The position numbers and the translations under genes were made by a program. From NCBI GenBank assembly GCA_024224415.1, contig JAAENK010000066.1, positions 1 through 39,150 on the forward strand: a stretch of 39,150 nucleotides of DNA. Direction: 5' to 3'. The DNA is from Gammaproteobacteria bacterium (lineage in GTDB: Bacteria; Pseudomonadota; Gammaproteobacteria; GCA-001735895). Below are positions 1-9,221 of the stretch, piece after piece (position 1 is the first letter of the stretch; the number at the start of each line of letters is the position of its first letter). The notes beneath the pieces are model-generated. The model saw only the letters and a program-made list of their open reading frames with translations. It was not told the DNA's origin and searched no databases.

Positions 1-775
1 CCAGATATTTTTTCATTGCATGCGATACCGCAGTAAGCCCAAAGCAGGCAGTAACGCCGACAAAAGACCCTAGCCCGGTGGCGCAATCCAGTGTTGCCCT
101 TTCCTCCATTTGCGGTTTGGCGAAACTGATTCCGCCATCATCTGTCGGATAAAGCGGCTGTTCGCTGGAGTAAACGCAATCAATACCGAAACGTCGTTTT
201 GGATTACGCGTATAGCCGACCTGTTGACGTAGGTTGGCCCTGACTTTAGCTAACAAAGGGTCATTGTAGGTTTGTGTTAAATCGGCGATTTCGATTTTGG
301 TCGGATCGGTTTGACCGCCCGCCCCGCCGGTACTCACAAAAGGAATTTTATGTCTACGGCAGTAGTGCATGAGTGACAGCTTATGTTCGGCGTTATCAAT
401 CGCATCGATGACATAGTCGTATTGATTGAGATTAAATTTTCCCAGACTACCCCGCGTAACCAGGTCATCGATTGCGTGGCAGCTGCATTGTGGGTTGATT
501 TGCAATACTCGTTCACGCAGTACTTCGACCTTGGGACGGCCGACGGTTTGCGCCAGGGTATGTAGTTGCCGATTGGTATTGCTAATATTGATATCGTCGT
601 GGTCAATCAGGGTGATTTGACCAATACCCGAACGCGCCGCTGCCTCAGCTGCCCAGCAGCCTACGCCACCGACACCGACGATACAAAACCTGGCTTGATA
701 TAACTTATCGAGCGCATCCCGGCCAAATACGCGTGACAATCCTTCAAAGCGCTGTAAATATTCAGCATCGAGCAT
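1..775 (-). CDS. tcdA: tRNA threonylcarbamoyladenosine dehydratase TcdA (3' end outside window)
   Basis: This E1-like (ThiF/MoeB/HesA family) enzyme cyclises t6A37 of ANN-decoding tRNAs to ct6A using ATP. Translating the minus strand from the ATG at 775 gives an open frame to the window edge, about 258 codons; E. coli TcdA has about 268, so only the last residues are missing. Visible features are an N-terminal LQRFEGLSRVFG segment, the Rossmann nucleotide-binding motif GVGGVG near residues 34-39, LIDHDDI, the NTNRQ adenylation motif, VIDAIDN and STGGAGGQTDPT, all typical of TcdA/CsdL. No catalytic CxxC zinc pairs of the MoeB type are seen in the part present, which also favours TcdA. It is divergent from gmk with about 100 bp between the starts. 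The family call is secure. Confidence 0.9.
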   Translation of the reverse strand, partial: MLDAEYLQRFEGLSRVFGRDALDKLYQARFCIVGVGGVGCWAAEAAARSGIGQITLIDHDDINISNTNRQLHTLAQTVGRPKVEVLRERVLQINPQCSCHAIDDLVTRGSLGKFNLNQYDYVIDAIDNAEHKLSLMHYCRRHKIPFVSTGGAGGQTDPTKIEIADLTQTYNDPLLAKVRANLRQQVGYTRNPKRRFGIDCVYSSEQPLYPTDDGGISFAKPQMEERATLDCATGLGSFVGVTACFGLTAVSHAMKKYL

Positions 776-810
776 TATTAATATACGAAAAATAAAATCG
801 CCTTAGTGTA

Positions 811-839
811 TTGGGCTAGACTCCAACTGTCATTACAAT
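811..839 (+). promoter_or_regulatory. Putative sigma-70 promoter of the gmk operon
   Basis: TTGGGC (811-816) and TACAAT (834-839) are separated by exactly 17 bp. This would start transcription near 846, about 33 nt before the gmk start codon. The site lies in the divergent tcdA/gmk intergenic region, where a promoter is expected. The call rests on pattern only. Confidence 0.5.
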
Positions 840-878
840 ATGCGATGCTGCCGTCTAATCGGATAAAAAGGTTCCAAT

Positions 879-1517
879 TTGAAATCCAGTACCAATACCG
901 CCTGCTTATTTACCATATCGGCGCCATCCGGCGCGGGCAAGACCAGTTTGATCAAGGCCTTGCTGGCGAAAAAATCAGCGTCGATGGTGGTTAGCGTATC
1001 GCACTCGACCCGAAAAATGCGCCCTGGCGAAACTGATGGGGTGGATTATCACTTTGTCGATATCGATACCTTCGAGGCGATGGTGGCCGAAGACGAATTT
1101 ATCGAGCACGCTAAAGTTTTCGATAATTACTACGGCACGGCGCGTGAGTCGGTGCAAAAGTTACTCGAAAGCGGACGGCATGTGATACTCGAAATCGATT
1201 GGCAGGGGGCGCGCCAGGTCAAGCAAAAAATGCCGGAAACCGTCGGTGTTTTTATTTTACCGCCTTCGCGCGAAGCACTGGAACAGCGCTTAACCGATCG
1301 CGCTACCGATGATCGCAGCACCATCGAGCGTCGCATGAGGGATGCTGATCGAGAAATGTCGCATTACAATGATGCAGCATTTCTGGTCATCAACGAAAAC
1401 TTTGATCAAGCTCTATTCGACCTCGATTGCATTATTCATAGCCAGGGTATGACGCTGGAGCGCCAAAAAGTGAAAAATAGAGCATTAATTGACTCAATTC
1501 TCAAAGAAATGGTTTAG
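879..1517 (+). CDS. gmk: Guanylate kinase
   Basis: Guanylate kinase phosphorylates GMP to GDP with ATP in the cytosol. The 212-residue product has the P-loop SAPSGAGKT near residues 14-22, the GMP-binding segment STRKMRPGE followed by DGVDYHFV, the Tyr-rich YYGT loop, and the lid region ending in RRMRDADREM; the length is normal for the family. The start is a TTG at 879 with AAGG (867-870) eight bases upstream; no in-frame ATG occurs before the P-loop. It is the first gene of a run leading into rpoZ and spoT, the classical spo operon arrangement, which links GTP/GDP supply to (p)ppGpp metabolism. Confidence 0.95.
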   Translation: MKSSTNTACLFTISAPSGAGKTSLIKALLAKKSASMVVSVSHSTRKMRPGETDGVDYHFVDIDTFEAMVAEDEFIEHAKVFDNYYGTARESVQKLLESGRHVILEIDWQGARQVKQKMPETVGVFILPPSREALEQRLTDRATDDRSTIERRMRDADREMSHYNDAAFLVINENFDQALFDLDCIIHSQGMTLERQKVKNRALIDSILKEMV

Positions 1518-1583
1518 ATTTCGCCAGCTTTTGGCTATGATTACGGCCCTTTTTTGACTTGCCCCTTTAGCGGAGCTGAAAAC

Positions 1584-1883
1584 ATGGCACGAATTACTGT
1601 TGAAGATTGTCTCGTTCACGTCGAAAATCGTTTCGACCTGGTGTTACTGGCCGCACGTCGAGCAAGACAAATCGCCCAGGGAGCTGATCCATTGGTGCCT
1701 GCCGAAAACGACAAACCCACGGTAATTGCTTTACGTGAAATCGCAGAGAATCTGGTATCAACCAGCGGTATGGACGAAATGGAAGCGCAGCGCGAAATAG
1801 AAAAAATCGCCACCGACGATGATTTAATTCGTCAGATCGCGCAGGCCAGCCTGAACGCCGAAAATAACGAACCCCACCTATAA
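1584..1883 (+). CDS. rpoZ: RNA polymerase omega subunit
   Basis: Omega assists folding and assembly of the beta-prime subunit and forms part of a ppGpp-binding site on RNA polymerase. The product is 99 residues, slightly longer than the E. coli protein (91). It begins [10 protein letters not shown] and contains [20 protein letters not shown], the family signature, followed by the [15 protein letters not shown] helix. The ATG at 1584 is chosen because a GGAG (1573-1576) sits seven bases upstream and the family starts with this MARVTVEDC-like motif; an in-frame TTG at 1554 would add ten unrelated residues. The gene lies between gmk and spoT as in E. coli. Confidence 0.95.
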   Translation: MARITVEDCLVHVENRFDLVLLAARRARQIAQGADPLVPAENDKPTVIALREIAENLVSTSGMDEMEAQREIEKIATDDDLIRQIAQASLNAENNEPHL

Positions 1884-1960
1884 CTCCCAGTTTACTATTC
1901 AGCATTATATCTCGGTCGCCATTAATATCGACGACGCAGCCGACATTCCCCAACTTGTTT

Positions 1961-1986
1961 CTCTCAGATATGTTATAACCTGAGAG
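1961..1986. repeat. Inverted repeat upstream of spoT
   Basis: CTCTCAG (1961-1967) and CTGAGAG (1980-1986) form a perfect 7-bp inverted repeat with a 12-nt AT-rich centre that contains TATAAC, a possible -10 element. It lies in the 134-bp rpoZ-spoT gap, 31 bp before spoT. It could be an operator over an internal spoT promoter or an mRNA hairpin. No good -35 is present at 17 bp, so the role is open. Confidence 0.3.
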
Positions 1987-2017
1987 TTAAGTCATTTATA
2001 CGAGTTAAACAGGCCTT

Positions 2018-4186
2018 ATGTCGAGGGCGGAAAACGCCAACTTATTCAAGGTTATCTCCGACCAGCAACCGGTTACAAAAGATAACACGCAGATAGCCGA
2101 GCTCTGCGAAGCGTTGGCCGAGTATCTCAAGCCCGAACAGGTCGAAAAGGTTTATCGGGCCTATCTACTCGGGGCCAACGCCCATGAGGGTCAAAGTCGA
2201 GTGTCTGGCGAACCCTATATCAGCCATCCAGTCGCGGTGGCACGCATCCTCTGCGAAATGCGCATGGACTGTAACAGTATTGTCGCCGCAATTCTGCACG
2301 ATGTCATCGAAGATACCCCAACCCTGAAAGAACAAATCGCTGAGGAGTTTGGTGAAGAGGTGGCTGATCTCGTCGATGGGGTTAGCAAGCTCACCAAGAT
2401 AGATTTCCGCAGTAAGGCCGAAGCACAGGCGGAGAACTTCCGCAAAATGATGCTGGCGATGGTGAAGGACATTCGGGTCATTATCATCAAGCTCGCCGAC
2501 CGTTTGCACAATATGCGCACCCTTGAAGCTATGCGACCAGATAAACGCCGCCGCATAGCACGTGAAACCACCGATATTTATGCGCCCATAGCCAACCGAT
2601 TAGGCATTTTTAAAATGCGCCACGAGTTACTTGATCTATCCATTAGTGCTGCTTACCCGATGCGCTATCGTGCCCTTGTCAGCGCCTGTAAAGAAGTGGT
2701 CGGCTATCGTAAGGAAATTTTCAACACTATAGAGGCAGCTATTCGTGAGCGCCTGGAACAGGCAGGCATCAAGGCCGCGGTAAAATATCGACAAAAGAAT
2801 ATTCATAGCATTTATCGCAAAATGAAAGAAAAAAAGCTCAGTTTTAAAGAGCTCACCGATGTATTCGGCGTACGTATCATGACTGAGTCAATCGATGATT
2901 GTTACCGCGTGCTCGGCGTCATGCATAACCTTTACAAACCCTTACCGGGCAAGTTCAAGGACTATCTGGCGATTCCCAAGACGAATGGTTATCAGTCCCT
3001 GCATAGTAGTTTGTTTGGCCCGCATGGTGTGGCGATAGAAGTACAGATACGCACCGAAGAAATGGATCAGTTCGCTGAATCGGGTATCGCTGCCCACTGG
3101 CTCTACAAAGAAGGCGAGAACAGCACCAGCACAGCCCAGTCGCGTGCGCTGGAATGGCTAAAAAACCTGCTCGAAATGCAGCAAAAGTCTGGCAGTTCGC
3201 TTGAGTTTCTGGAAAGCGTCAAGGTCGATTTATTCCCCGACGAAATTTATGTTTTCACTCCCAAGGGTGACATAAAAAAAATGCCGCGTGACTCAACGGT
3301 AGTTGATTTTGCCTACGCGGTGCATACCGATGTAGGCAATACCTGCGTTGCGGCGCGCATCGATAACCGCATGTCACCGCTGAGCAGTCGGCTCTACAAT
3401 GGTCAGACCATTGAAATCGTCTGCTCCGATGCCAGCCGCCCGCATCCCAGTTGGCTCGACTTTGTCATTACTGCGAAAGCGCGTACCAATATTCGCCATT
3501 TTCTAAAATCATTGCAAAAGACTGAAGCTATCTCTCTGGGGCAGCGCTTATTGCAGCAGTCAGTGAGCCAGATAGTTGGTCGAGAGGAGGCGCTGACCAG
3601 CGATCGATTTACTCGCGTACTCGAACAATACCGCATGACCGACCAACAGGAATTACTCGCCGAAATAGGCCTGGGTAATCGAAATTCGAGCCTGGTAGCC
3701 AAAGCTATGTACGAAATTGAAGATAGTGATGAAGTGCTTGACCATGCCGGTAAACCGTTGGCAATCAAAGGCACCGAAGGCATGGTAGTGTCCTTCGCCA
3801 AATGTTGTCGTCCGGTGCCCGGTGACGCCATCATCGGTTTTATGTCATCCGGTAAAGGCATTGTCGTTCATCAGCAATCCTGTCCGAATATCACTGAGAC
3901 TTCGAGTGAAAATCGACAGCTTTCAGTGCAATGGTCTGATCATGTTGAAGGAGAGTATCTGGCCTTTCTTCGTGTTCAGGTAGCTAATGAACGCGGTGTA
4001 CTTGCTACCCTGTCGGCTACCATTGCCGATATGTACTCAAATATCGAACACGTCAATATCACCGAAAAAGGCGGACGAATTACCACAATGGAGTTTGTCA
4101 TTACCGTCAATGACCGCATCCACCTGGCACGAATCATGAAGAAGTTGCGCGGTTTACCGGTGGTAAATCGGTTATCGCGAAAATAG
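2018..4186 (+). CDS. spoT: Bifunctional (p)ppGpp synthetase/hydrolase SpoT
   Basis: SpoT hydrolyses, and weakly synthesises, the alarmone (p)ppGpp. The 722-residue protein has the full RelA/SpoT layout. The HD hydrolase domain carries the histidine of YISHP near residue 70 and the HD pair at 94-95 (ILHDVIEDT), followed by KLADRLHNMRTL. The synthetase domain includes NGYQSLHSS (about 323-331) and VEIQIRT-like VEVQIRTEEMD. A TGS domain starts near 403 (DEIYVFTPKGD), a conserved-cysteine region contains AKCCRPVPGD, and a C-terminal ACT domain spans roughly 650-722. The intact HD motif argues for SpoT rather than RelA, as does the position after rpoZ. In E. coli trmH follows; here ridA follows instead. 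Confidence 0.96.
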   Translation: MSRAENANLFKVISDQQPVTKDNTQIAELCEALAEYLKPEQVEKVYRAYLLGANAHEGQSRVSGEPYISHPVAVARILCEMRMDCNSIVAAILHDVIEDTPTLKEQIAEEFGEEVADLVDGVSKLTKIDFRSKAEAQAENFRKMMLAMVKDIRVIIIKLADRLHNMRTLEAMRPDKRRRIARETTDIYAPIANRLGIFKMRHELLDLSISAAYPMRYRALVSACKEVVGYRKEIFNTIEAAIRERLEQAGIKAAVKYRQKNIHSIYRKMKEKKLSFKELTDVFGVRIMTESIDDCYRVLGVMHNLYKPLPGKFKDYLAIPKTNGYQSLHSSLFGPHGVAIEVQIRTEEMDQFAESGIAAHWLYKEGENSTSTAQSRALEWLKNLLEMQQKSGSSLEFLESVKVDLFPDEIYVFTPKGDIKKMPRDSTVVDFAYAVHTDVGNTCVAARIDNRMSPLSSRLYNGQTIEIVCSDASRPHPSWLDFVITAKARTNIRHFLKSLQKTEAISLGQRLLQQSVSQIVGREEALTSDRFTRVLEQYRMTDQQELLAEIGLGNRNSSLVAKAMYEIEDSDEVLDHAGKPLAIKGTEGMVVSFAKCCRPVPGDAIIGFMSSGKGIVVHQQSCPNITETSSENRQLSVQWSDHVEGEYLAFLRVQVANERGVLATLSATIADMYSNIEHVNITEKGGRITTMEFVITVNDRIHLARIMKKLRGLPVVNRLSRK

Positions 4187-4252
4187 AGTTACAGCAAACG
4201 AATTATATCGCATAATCGAGCGCGTTTTTATTTGCAACAAGCAGAGGCGACA

Positions 4253-4636
4253 ATGGCGAAATCAATCATTCAAACTGACAATGCACCGGCCGCAATCGGC
4301 ACTTATTCACAGGCGGTAAAAGTTGATAACACGGTTTATATCTCGGGCCAGATACCACTCGATCCGGCCAGCATGGAAATTGTCGAAGGTGGAATCGAGG
4401 CGCAGATTACCCGAGTATTCGATAACCTGAGCGCGGTTGCCCAAGCTGCTGGTGGCGGTTTGCAAGATGTGGTCAAACTCAATATCTACCTTACCGATTT
4501 AAGTCACTTTCCAACCGTGAATGAAATTATGGCACAATATTTTAAAGAGCCTTATCCGGCGCGTGCCGCTGTCGAAGTATCTGCTCTGCCAAAAGGGGTT
4601 GGAGTAGAAATGGATGCGGTACTGGTTCTGGGTTAA
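4253..4636 (+). CDS. ridA: RidA family enamine/imine deaminase
   Basis: RidA (YjgF/YER057c/UK114) hydrolyses reactive enamine/imine intermediates such as 2-aminoacrylate released by PLP enzymes. From the ATG at 4253 the product is 127 residues, the usual length, and forms a trimer in known members. Seen are IGTYSQAV near the N terminus, [11 protein letters not shown], and the C-terminal [23 protein letters not shown], which holds the conserved arginine that binds the substrate carboxylate and the downstream acidic residue. AGAGG (4242-4246) precedes this ATG by six bases; a TTG at 4232 would add seven non-conserved residues. It sits between spoT and recG, 66 bp after spoT and 20 bp before recG, and is probably cotranscribed. 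Confidence 0.92.
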   Translation: MAKSIIQTDNAPAAIGTYSQAVKVDNTVYISGQIPLDPASMEIVEGGIEAQITRVFDNLSAVAQAAGGGLQDVVKLNIYLTDLSHFPTVNEIMAQYFKEPYPARAAVEVSALPKGVGVEMDAVLVLG

Positions 4637-4656
4637 TTGATTAATCGGGGCGGGCA

Positions 4657-6750
4657 ATGGAGGACTGGTCTGCTCAGGGTTTGCGATATCTTAAAGGTGT
4701 CGGCCCAAAGGTAGCGCAAAAGCTCGAAAAACTGGGGCTGATGACGCAACGCGATTTATTATTTCATTTGCCATTGCGTTACGAAGATCGCACTTCGGTT
4801 ACCGCAGTCGGTTCGCTACAACCCGGTCAACGCTTTCTGGTGCAGGCCGAAGTGCTGCACGTCGGCACTTCTTTCCGGCGTCAGGGTGCTTCGCGACGCG
4901 TACTCGCCGCCAAACTCGCAGATCACAGCGGTGTATTCACGGTACGGTTATTTTATTTCAGTGCCAAGCTGCAGCAAATGCTGGAAAAAGGTAACTGGAT
5001 ACGTTGTTTTGGTGAAGTGCGTATCGCCCAGGGTGAGCTGGAAATGGTACACCCGGAGCTTCAGCTGATCGATATTGATCAACCACCACCACTCGATCAA
5101 AACCTGACACCGGTTTATTCCACGACTGAGGGTTTGCACCAGCAATCGATTAAAAAAATAGTGGGTCAGGTAATCGATAAGTTACAGGAACATGACATGC
5201 CGGAAACCTTGCCACAAGACTGGTTGGCAGTCCATCACTTTCCAGATTTCAAAAGCGCCATGTTGTGTTTGCATCGACCGAGGGACAGCAAAGATGTGCG
5301 TTTAATCGCGCAAAGAAATCACCCTGCCCAACATCGATTTGTGATCGAAGAGTTAACCGCACACAGACTGGCATTGCTGGAGCGTCGTGCAGAAATCAGC
5401 GTTCGACAAAATCCACCAATCAATACCACCGGCAAGCTGATCGAGCAGTTGACATGCAATTTGCCTTTTAGCCTGACCCAGGCACAGCAAAACGCTGTAC
5501 AGGATTTATTGCAGGATTTTGATAGCGGTAAGCCGATGCTGCGTTTGTTACAGGGCGATGTCGGCTCGGGTAAAACCGTTGTTGCCGCCCTCGCTTGTTT
5601 ACCGGTGGTCGAGTCTGGTTTTCAAGCAGCGTTGATGGCGCCAACCGAGATTCTAGCCGAGCAACATTATCAAAACTTTAAACAGTGGTTCGAAACATTG
5701 GATATAAATGTAGTTTGTTTACTCGGGGCGGATAAAGGTAAAAAGCGTGAACAAAAACTGGCGGTAATCGCCAACGCTGAGGCGGCGGTCGTAGTCGGTA
5801 CACACGCCCTGTTTCAGGCCAGTGTTGAATTCAACGCCCTGGGTTTGATTATCATCGACGAGCAACATCGCTTCGGTGTCGACCAGCGTCTGGCGTTACA
5901 GAAAAAAACGCTCAACGAAAACATGCCGCATCAATTGATTATGACCGCCACACCAATCCCAAGAACCATGGCAATGTCGATCTATGCTGATCTCGATTAC
6001 ACTCAGATAGACGAATTGCCGCCGGATCGTAAACCAGTAACAACGTCGATTGTCTCTGAGCAGCAACGTCAAAGCTTGATCGAACGGGTTGCTGGTTCCT
6101 GCGAATGCGGTGGCCAGGTTTACTGGGTTTGCACGCTGATTGAAGAATCCGAAGCCTTGCAATGCGAAGCCGCAGAGGTGACTTATCAAGCTCTGCAGCA
6201 ACAGTTACCACAGCTATCGATAGCACTGGTGCACGGACGTATGAAAGCTGCAGAAAAGGAATCGGTGATCCAGGCTTTCAAGCGCGGTGAAACCCAGATA
6301 CTGGTCGCAACAACTGTTATCGAGGTCGGTGTCGATGTACCCAATGCCAATATTATGATTATCGAAAACCCGGAACGTCTGGGCCTTTCACAAATTCACC
6401 AACTACGCGGTCGGGTTGGCCGCGGCAGTCGAGAAAGTTTTTGCATATTGTTGGTAAAAAATAACCTTTCCGAATCGGTGAGAAACCGTATGGATATTAT
6501 TCGCAATCACCAGGATGGGTTTATAATCGCCGAAAAGGATCTTCAAATCCGTGGTGCTGGCGAAGTTCTCGGCACACGCCAAACCGGTGAAGCCAGTTTC
6601 AAAATTGCTGATTTATTACATGACCAGAATTGGTTTGCCGAGGTCGAGGCGTTGGCAGCGTTAATAAGAAAGAGCCAACACCAGAACATGCGTCAGCAGT
6701 TATTGCGCAACTGGGTAGGCGCACGCCAGGGTTATACCGAAGTTGGATAG
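4657..6750 (+). CDS. recG: ATP-dependent DNA helicase RecG
   Basis: RecG is a superfamily 2 branch-migration helicase that remodels stalled forks and Holliday junctions. The 697-residue product has an N-terminal GVGPKVAQKL segment and OB-fold wedge domain, Walker A GDVGSGKT at 300-307, the DEQH box at 401-404 followed by RFGVDQR, TATPIPRT, and the C-terminal helicase motifs TTVIEVGVDVPNA and QLRGRVGRG. The tail QIRGAGEVLGTRQTG is diagnostic of RecG. The length matches E. coli (693). The start ATG at 4657 has GGGGCGGGC upstream. Its place after spoT is conserved in gammaproteobacteria, and the following permease gene begins seven bases after the stop. Confidence 0.97.
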   Translation: MEDWSAQGLRYLKGVGPKVAQKLEKLGLMTQRDLLFHLPLRYEDRTSVTAVGSLQPGQRFLVQAEVLHVGTSFRRQGASRRVLAAKLADHSGVFTVRLFYFSAKLQQMLEKGNWIRCFGEVRIAQGELEMVHPELQLIDIDQPPPLDQNLTPVYSTTEGLHQQSIKKIVGQVIDKLQEHDMPETLPQDWLAVHHFPDFKSAMLCLHRPRDSKDVRLIAQRNHPAQHRFVIEELTAHRLALLERRAEISVRQNPPINTTGKLIEQLTCNLPFSLTQAQQNAVQDLLQDFDSGKPMLRLLQGDVGSGKTVVAALACLPVVESGFQAALMAPTEILAEQHYQNFKQWFETLDINVVCLLGADKGKKREQKLAVIANAEAAVVVGTHALFQASVEFNALGLIIIDEQHRFGVDQRLALQKKTLNENMPHQLIMTATPIPRTMAMSIYADLDYTQIDELPPDRKPVTTSIVSEQQRQSLIERVAGSCECGGQVYWVCTLIEESEALQCEAAEVTYQALQQQLPQLSIALVHGRMKAAEKESVIQAFKRGETQILVATTVIEVGVDVPNANIMIIENPERLGLSQIHQLRGRVGRGSRESFCILLVKNNLSESVRNRMDIIRNHQDGFIIAEKDLQIRGAGEVLGTRQTGEASFKIADLLHDQNWFAEVEALAALIRKSQHQNMRQQLLRNWVGARQGYTEVG

Positions 6751-6757
6751 ATAGCCA

Positions 6758-7516
6758 GTGGAATTAAATATTACTTACATTGTTGTTTTAATTATTATTG
6801 GCAGTTTCGCGGGTGTTATTAATATCCTCGCTGGTGGTGGTTCAAACCTGACACTGCCGACCTTGATGATTATGGGTATGCCGCCGGAGGTCGCTAACGC
6901 GAGTAACCGTGTGGGTATATTTATTCAATCATTGGTAGGTATGCGAGGTTTTAACAAACATGGCATGTTAGATACCACGGATCTGCCTCATATTTTGATT
7001 CCAACATTAATAGGCGGTGTACTTGGCGGATTACTTGCATCTTTCGCACCCCCGGCGATTTTAAAGCCCCTGTTATTAGGTGTCATGTTATCGATGGCAT
7101 TGTTAATCCTTATCCGACCCACTGTCATAGCACCCGAACCAGGCACCCCATTTGAACGCCTGCGCGATACACCCAGAGCCTGGGTTGGACTTGGACTCGC
7201 CGGGTTATATGGCGGATTTGTGCAAGCTGGTGCTGGGTTCGTATTGCTTGCCGCGTTGGCCGGCACCCTGCGTTATGACCTGATTCGCGCCAATGCGTTA
7301 AAACTTGTTTGCACTCTGGCATTTACCATTGTCGCCCTGGCGATATTCATCGCCCGCGATCAGGTCGACTGGTTACCTGCACTGGTATTGACTGTTGGCT
7401 ATATTATCGGCGCTCAACTAGGTGTTAAGATTGCAATTCGCGTCAGGCCCGAAACCTTGAAATGGTTTTTATTTATCATGACGCTGGTGGCCTGTGTTGC
7501 CGCCCTAGTATTTTGA
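6758..7516 (+). CDS. TSUP-family membrane permease (TauE/SafE-like)
   Basis: The 252-residue product is an integral membrane protein of the sulfite exporter TauE/SafE (TSUP, DUF81) family. It is hydrophobic throughout, with about eight predicted helices in two halves. The first half contains GGGSNLTLPTLMIMG followed by ANASNRV. The second contains GLYGGFVQAGAGFVLLAAL followed by ANALKLV, which is the internal repeat typical of the family. Family members move sulfite, sulfoacetate and other small anions; the substrate here is unknown. The start is a GTG at 6758 with no obvious Shine-Dalgarno sequence. It is wedged between recG (7 bp) and moeA (10 bp), so it is probably translated from the same message. 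A link to sulfur or molybdenum chemistry is suggested only by that position. Confidence 0.85.
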   Translation: MELNITYIVVLIIIGSFAGVINILAGGGSNLTLPTLMIMGMPPEVANASNRVGIFIQSLVGMRGFNKHGMLDTTDLPHILIPTLIGGVLGGLLASFAPPAILKPLLLGVMLSMALLILIRPTVIAPEPGTPFERLRDTPRAWVGLGLAGLYGGFVQAGAGFVLLAALAGTLRYDLIRANALKLVCTLAFTIVALAIFIARDQVDWLPALVLTVGYIIGAQLGVKIAIRVRPETLKWFLFIMTLVACVAALVF

Positions 7517-7526
7517 GTGAAACGAA

Positions 7527-8765
7527 ATGAATCAATGTGATCCTGTCACCATTCCATTATTGCCTTACGATGAAGCGCTCGATGCACTCATGCGCCACGT
7601 TTCAGCACTGCAGGCCGCCAGACTACTTCCCTTGAAGCAGGTGCTAGGCGAAGTATTGGCGGAAGACCTCCAGGCTGTTATCGATGTGCCGCCAGCGGAT
7701 AACTCGGCGATGGATGGCTACGCATTAAATACCACAGATTTAGACTCACAAACCGGAATGCTGTTACCTGTTTCGCAACGCATTGCTGCGGGTGAAACCG
7801 GTGGTCGACTAGAGCCAGGCAGTGCTGCCAGGATATTCACCGGTGCGCCGATACCTGCCGGTGCCGATGCAGTGATTATGCAGGAGCAAGTCGAACTCGT
7901 AGATAATGCTATTCGTTTAATGGATGAGGTCGAAGTCGGCCAGAATATTAGACCTTGCGGCAATGATATCTGTGCCGGTGATATTATCCTGCAAAAAGGC
8001 CAAATATTAAGGCCGCAAGATATCGGCCTGGCGGCATCGGTCGGTTTGCAGGATTTACATGTGTTCGAGAAAATCCGCGTCGGCATGTTTTTCACCGGCG
8101 ACGAGCTCGTCGAGCCGGGCGAAACCCTGGCGGCAGGGAAAATTTACGATTCAAATCGCTATATGCTTTATGGGCTATTAAAAGGCCTGGGCTGTGAAAT
8201 TGTCGATCTGGGGGTGGTCGGTGATACTCTGGAGGAGACTAAACGGGCCATGCTTGCGGCAGCTAACAAGGCGGATCTGGTCGTTACCTGTGGAGGTGTT
8301 TCAGTTGGCGAGGAAGATCACGTGCGTATCGCTATTGAAGCACTGGGTGATTTACATATGTGGCGTCTGCGTATCAAACCGGGTAAGCCGCTGGCTTTTG
8401 GACAAATTGAGCAGACCGCGTTTATTGGCTTGCCAGGAAATCCGGTTTCAGTATTTGTAACCTTTTGTCTCTTTGTTTGTCCGTTCATCAAGGCAATGCA
8501 GGGGCGTAAATGGCTAAAACCACAGCCGATCAAGATCAAATCAGCTTTCGACTGGCCCAAACCCGATAGTCGCCGCGAGTTTTTGCGGGCCAGGCTGGAG
8601 ACCAGTAGTAACTGCGAACGTGTTGTCACAATTTATCCCACTCAGGATTCGGCTGTACTGACTTCTACAGTCTGGGCGGACGGTTTTGTCGAGATAGCCG
8701 AAGGGCAAACCGTGAAAGTCGGCCAACTCGTCGACTATTTGAGTTATGCGCAATTTCTTGAGTAG
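7527..8765 (+). CDS. moeA: Molybdopterin molybdenumtransferase MoeA
   Basis: MoeA inserts molybdate into adenylylated molybdopterin to form the molybdenum cofactor. The 412-residue protein matches the family length. Seen in order are an N-terminal domain with the VPPADNSAMDGYAL signature, AGAARIFTGAP-like GSAARIFTGAPIPAGADAVIMQE, then the MoCF-binding domain with FFTGDELVEPGE, IYDSNRYML, VTCGGVSVGEEDHV and FGQIEQTAFIGLPGNPVS, and a C-terminal beta domain. The ATG at 7527 follows the permease stop by 10 bp, and moaE starts 12 bp after its stop. The moaA, moaC, moaD, mogA and mobA genes are not in the window. Confidence 0.95.
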   Translation: MNQCDPVTIPLLPYDEALDALMRHVSALQAARLLPLKQVLGEVLAEDLQAVIDVPPADNSAMDGYALNTTDLDSQTGMLLPVSQRIAAGETGGRLEPGSAARIFTGAPIPAGADAVIMQEQVELVDNAIRLMDEVEVGQNIRPCGNDICAGDIILQKGQILRPQDIGLAASVGLQDLHVFEKIRVGMFFTGDELVEPGETLAAGKIYDSNRYMLYGLLKGLGCEIVDLGVVGDTLEETKRAMLAAANKADLVVTCGGVSVGEEDHVRIAIEALGDLHMWRLRIKPGKPLAFGQIEQTAFIGLPGNPVSVFVTFCLFVCPFIKAMQGRKWLKPQPIKIKSAFDWPKPDSRREFLRARLETSSNCERVVTIYPTQDSAVLTSTVWADGFVEIAEGQTVKVGQLVDYLSYAQFLE

Positions 8766-8777
8766 GGCGTCGACATT

Positions 8778-9221
8778 ATGATAATCCAGGTACAGCAAGA
8801 AGACTTTGATGTCGCCGAAGTAAATCGGAAGATGTTGGGTGGGCGTAGTGATGTCGGTGCGATAGCCACTTTCATTGGCCTGGTGCGTGACCTGCCTGGT
8901 ACTAGTCTGCAAGCTATGACATTAGAACATTACCCCGGTATGACTGAAAAGTCATTGCAGACCATAGTGGCTGAAGCCGAGCAACGTTGGGATATCACAG
9001 ACTGCGCAGTAATCCACCGCGTTGGGGAGCTGAAACCGGCTGACCAGATAGTAATGGTGAGTGTTTTGTCTGCGCATCGCAAAGCGGCGTTCTCGGCCTG
9101 TGAATTCATCATGGATTATCTGAAAGCCAAGGCGCCATTCTGGAAAAAGGAAACCGATGCACAGGGCGGTAACTGGGTAGAAGCAAAAAATAGTGACGAT
9201 TTAGCAAAAAAACGCTGGTAA
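8778..9221 (+). CDS. moaE: Molybdopterin synthase catalytic subunit MoaE
   Basis: MoaE is the large subunit of molybdopterin synthase; with thiocarboxylated MoaD it converts cyclic pyranopterin monophosphate to molybdopterin. The 147-residue product contains GAIATFIGLVRD, LEHYPGMTEKSL, the IHRVGELKPADQIVMVSVLSAHRKAAFSACEF core with conserved His and Arg, and the catalytic-lysine segment KAKAPFWKKE. The length is typical. The ATG at 8778 is 12 bp after moeA, indicating cotranscription. Its MoaD partner is not encoded nearby, so it must lie elsewhere in the genome. Confidence 0.95.
   Translation: MIIQVQQEDFDVAEVNRKMLGGRSDVGAIATFIGLVRDLPGTSLQAMTLEHYPGMTEKSLQTIVAEAEQRWDITDCAVIHRVGELKPADQIVMVSVLSAHRKAAFSACEFIMDYLKAKAPFWKKETDAQGGNWVEAKNSDDLAKKRW

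Noticed and set aside
3403..3861. Long minus-strand open frame inside spoT
   Set aside because: It lies wholly opposite a clearly conserved gene and its translation has no recognisable domain.
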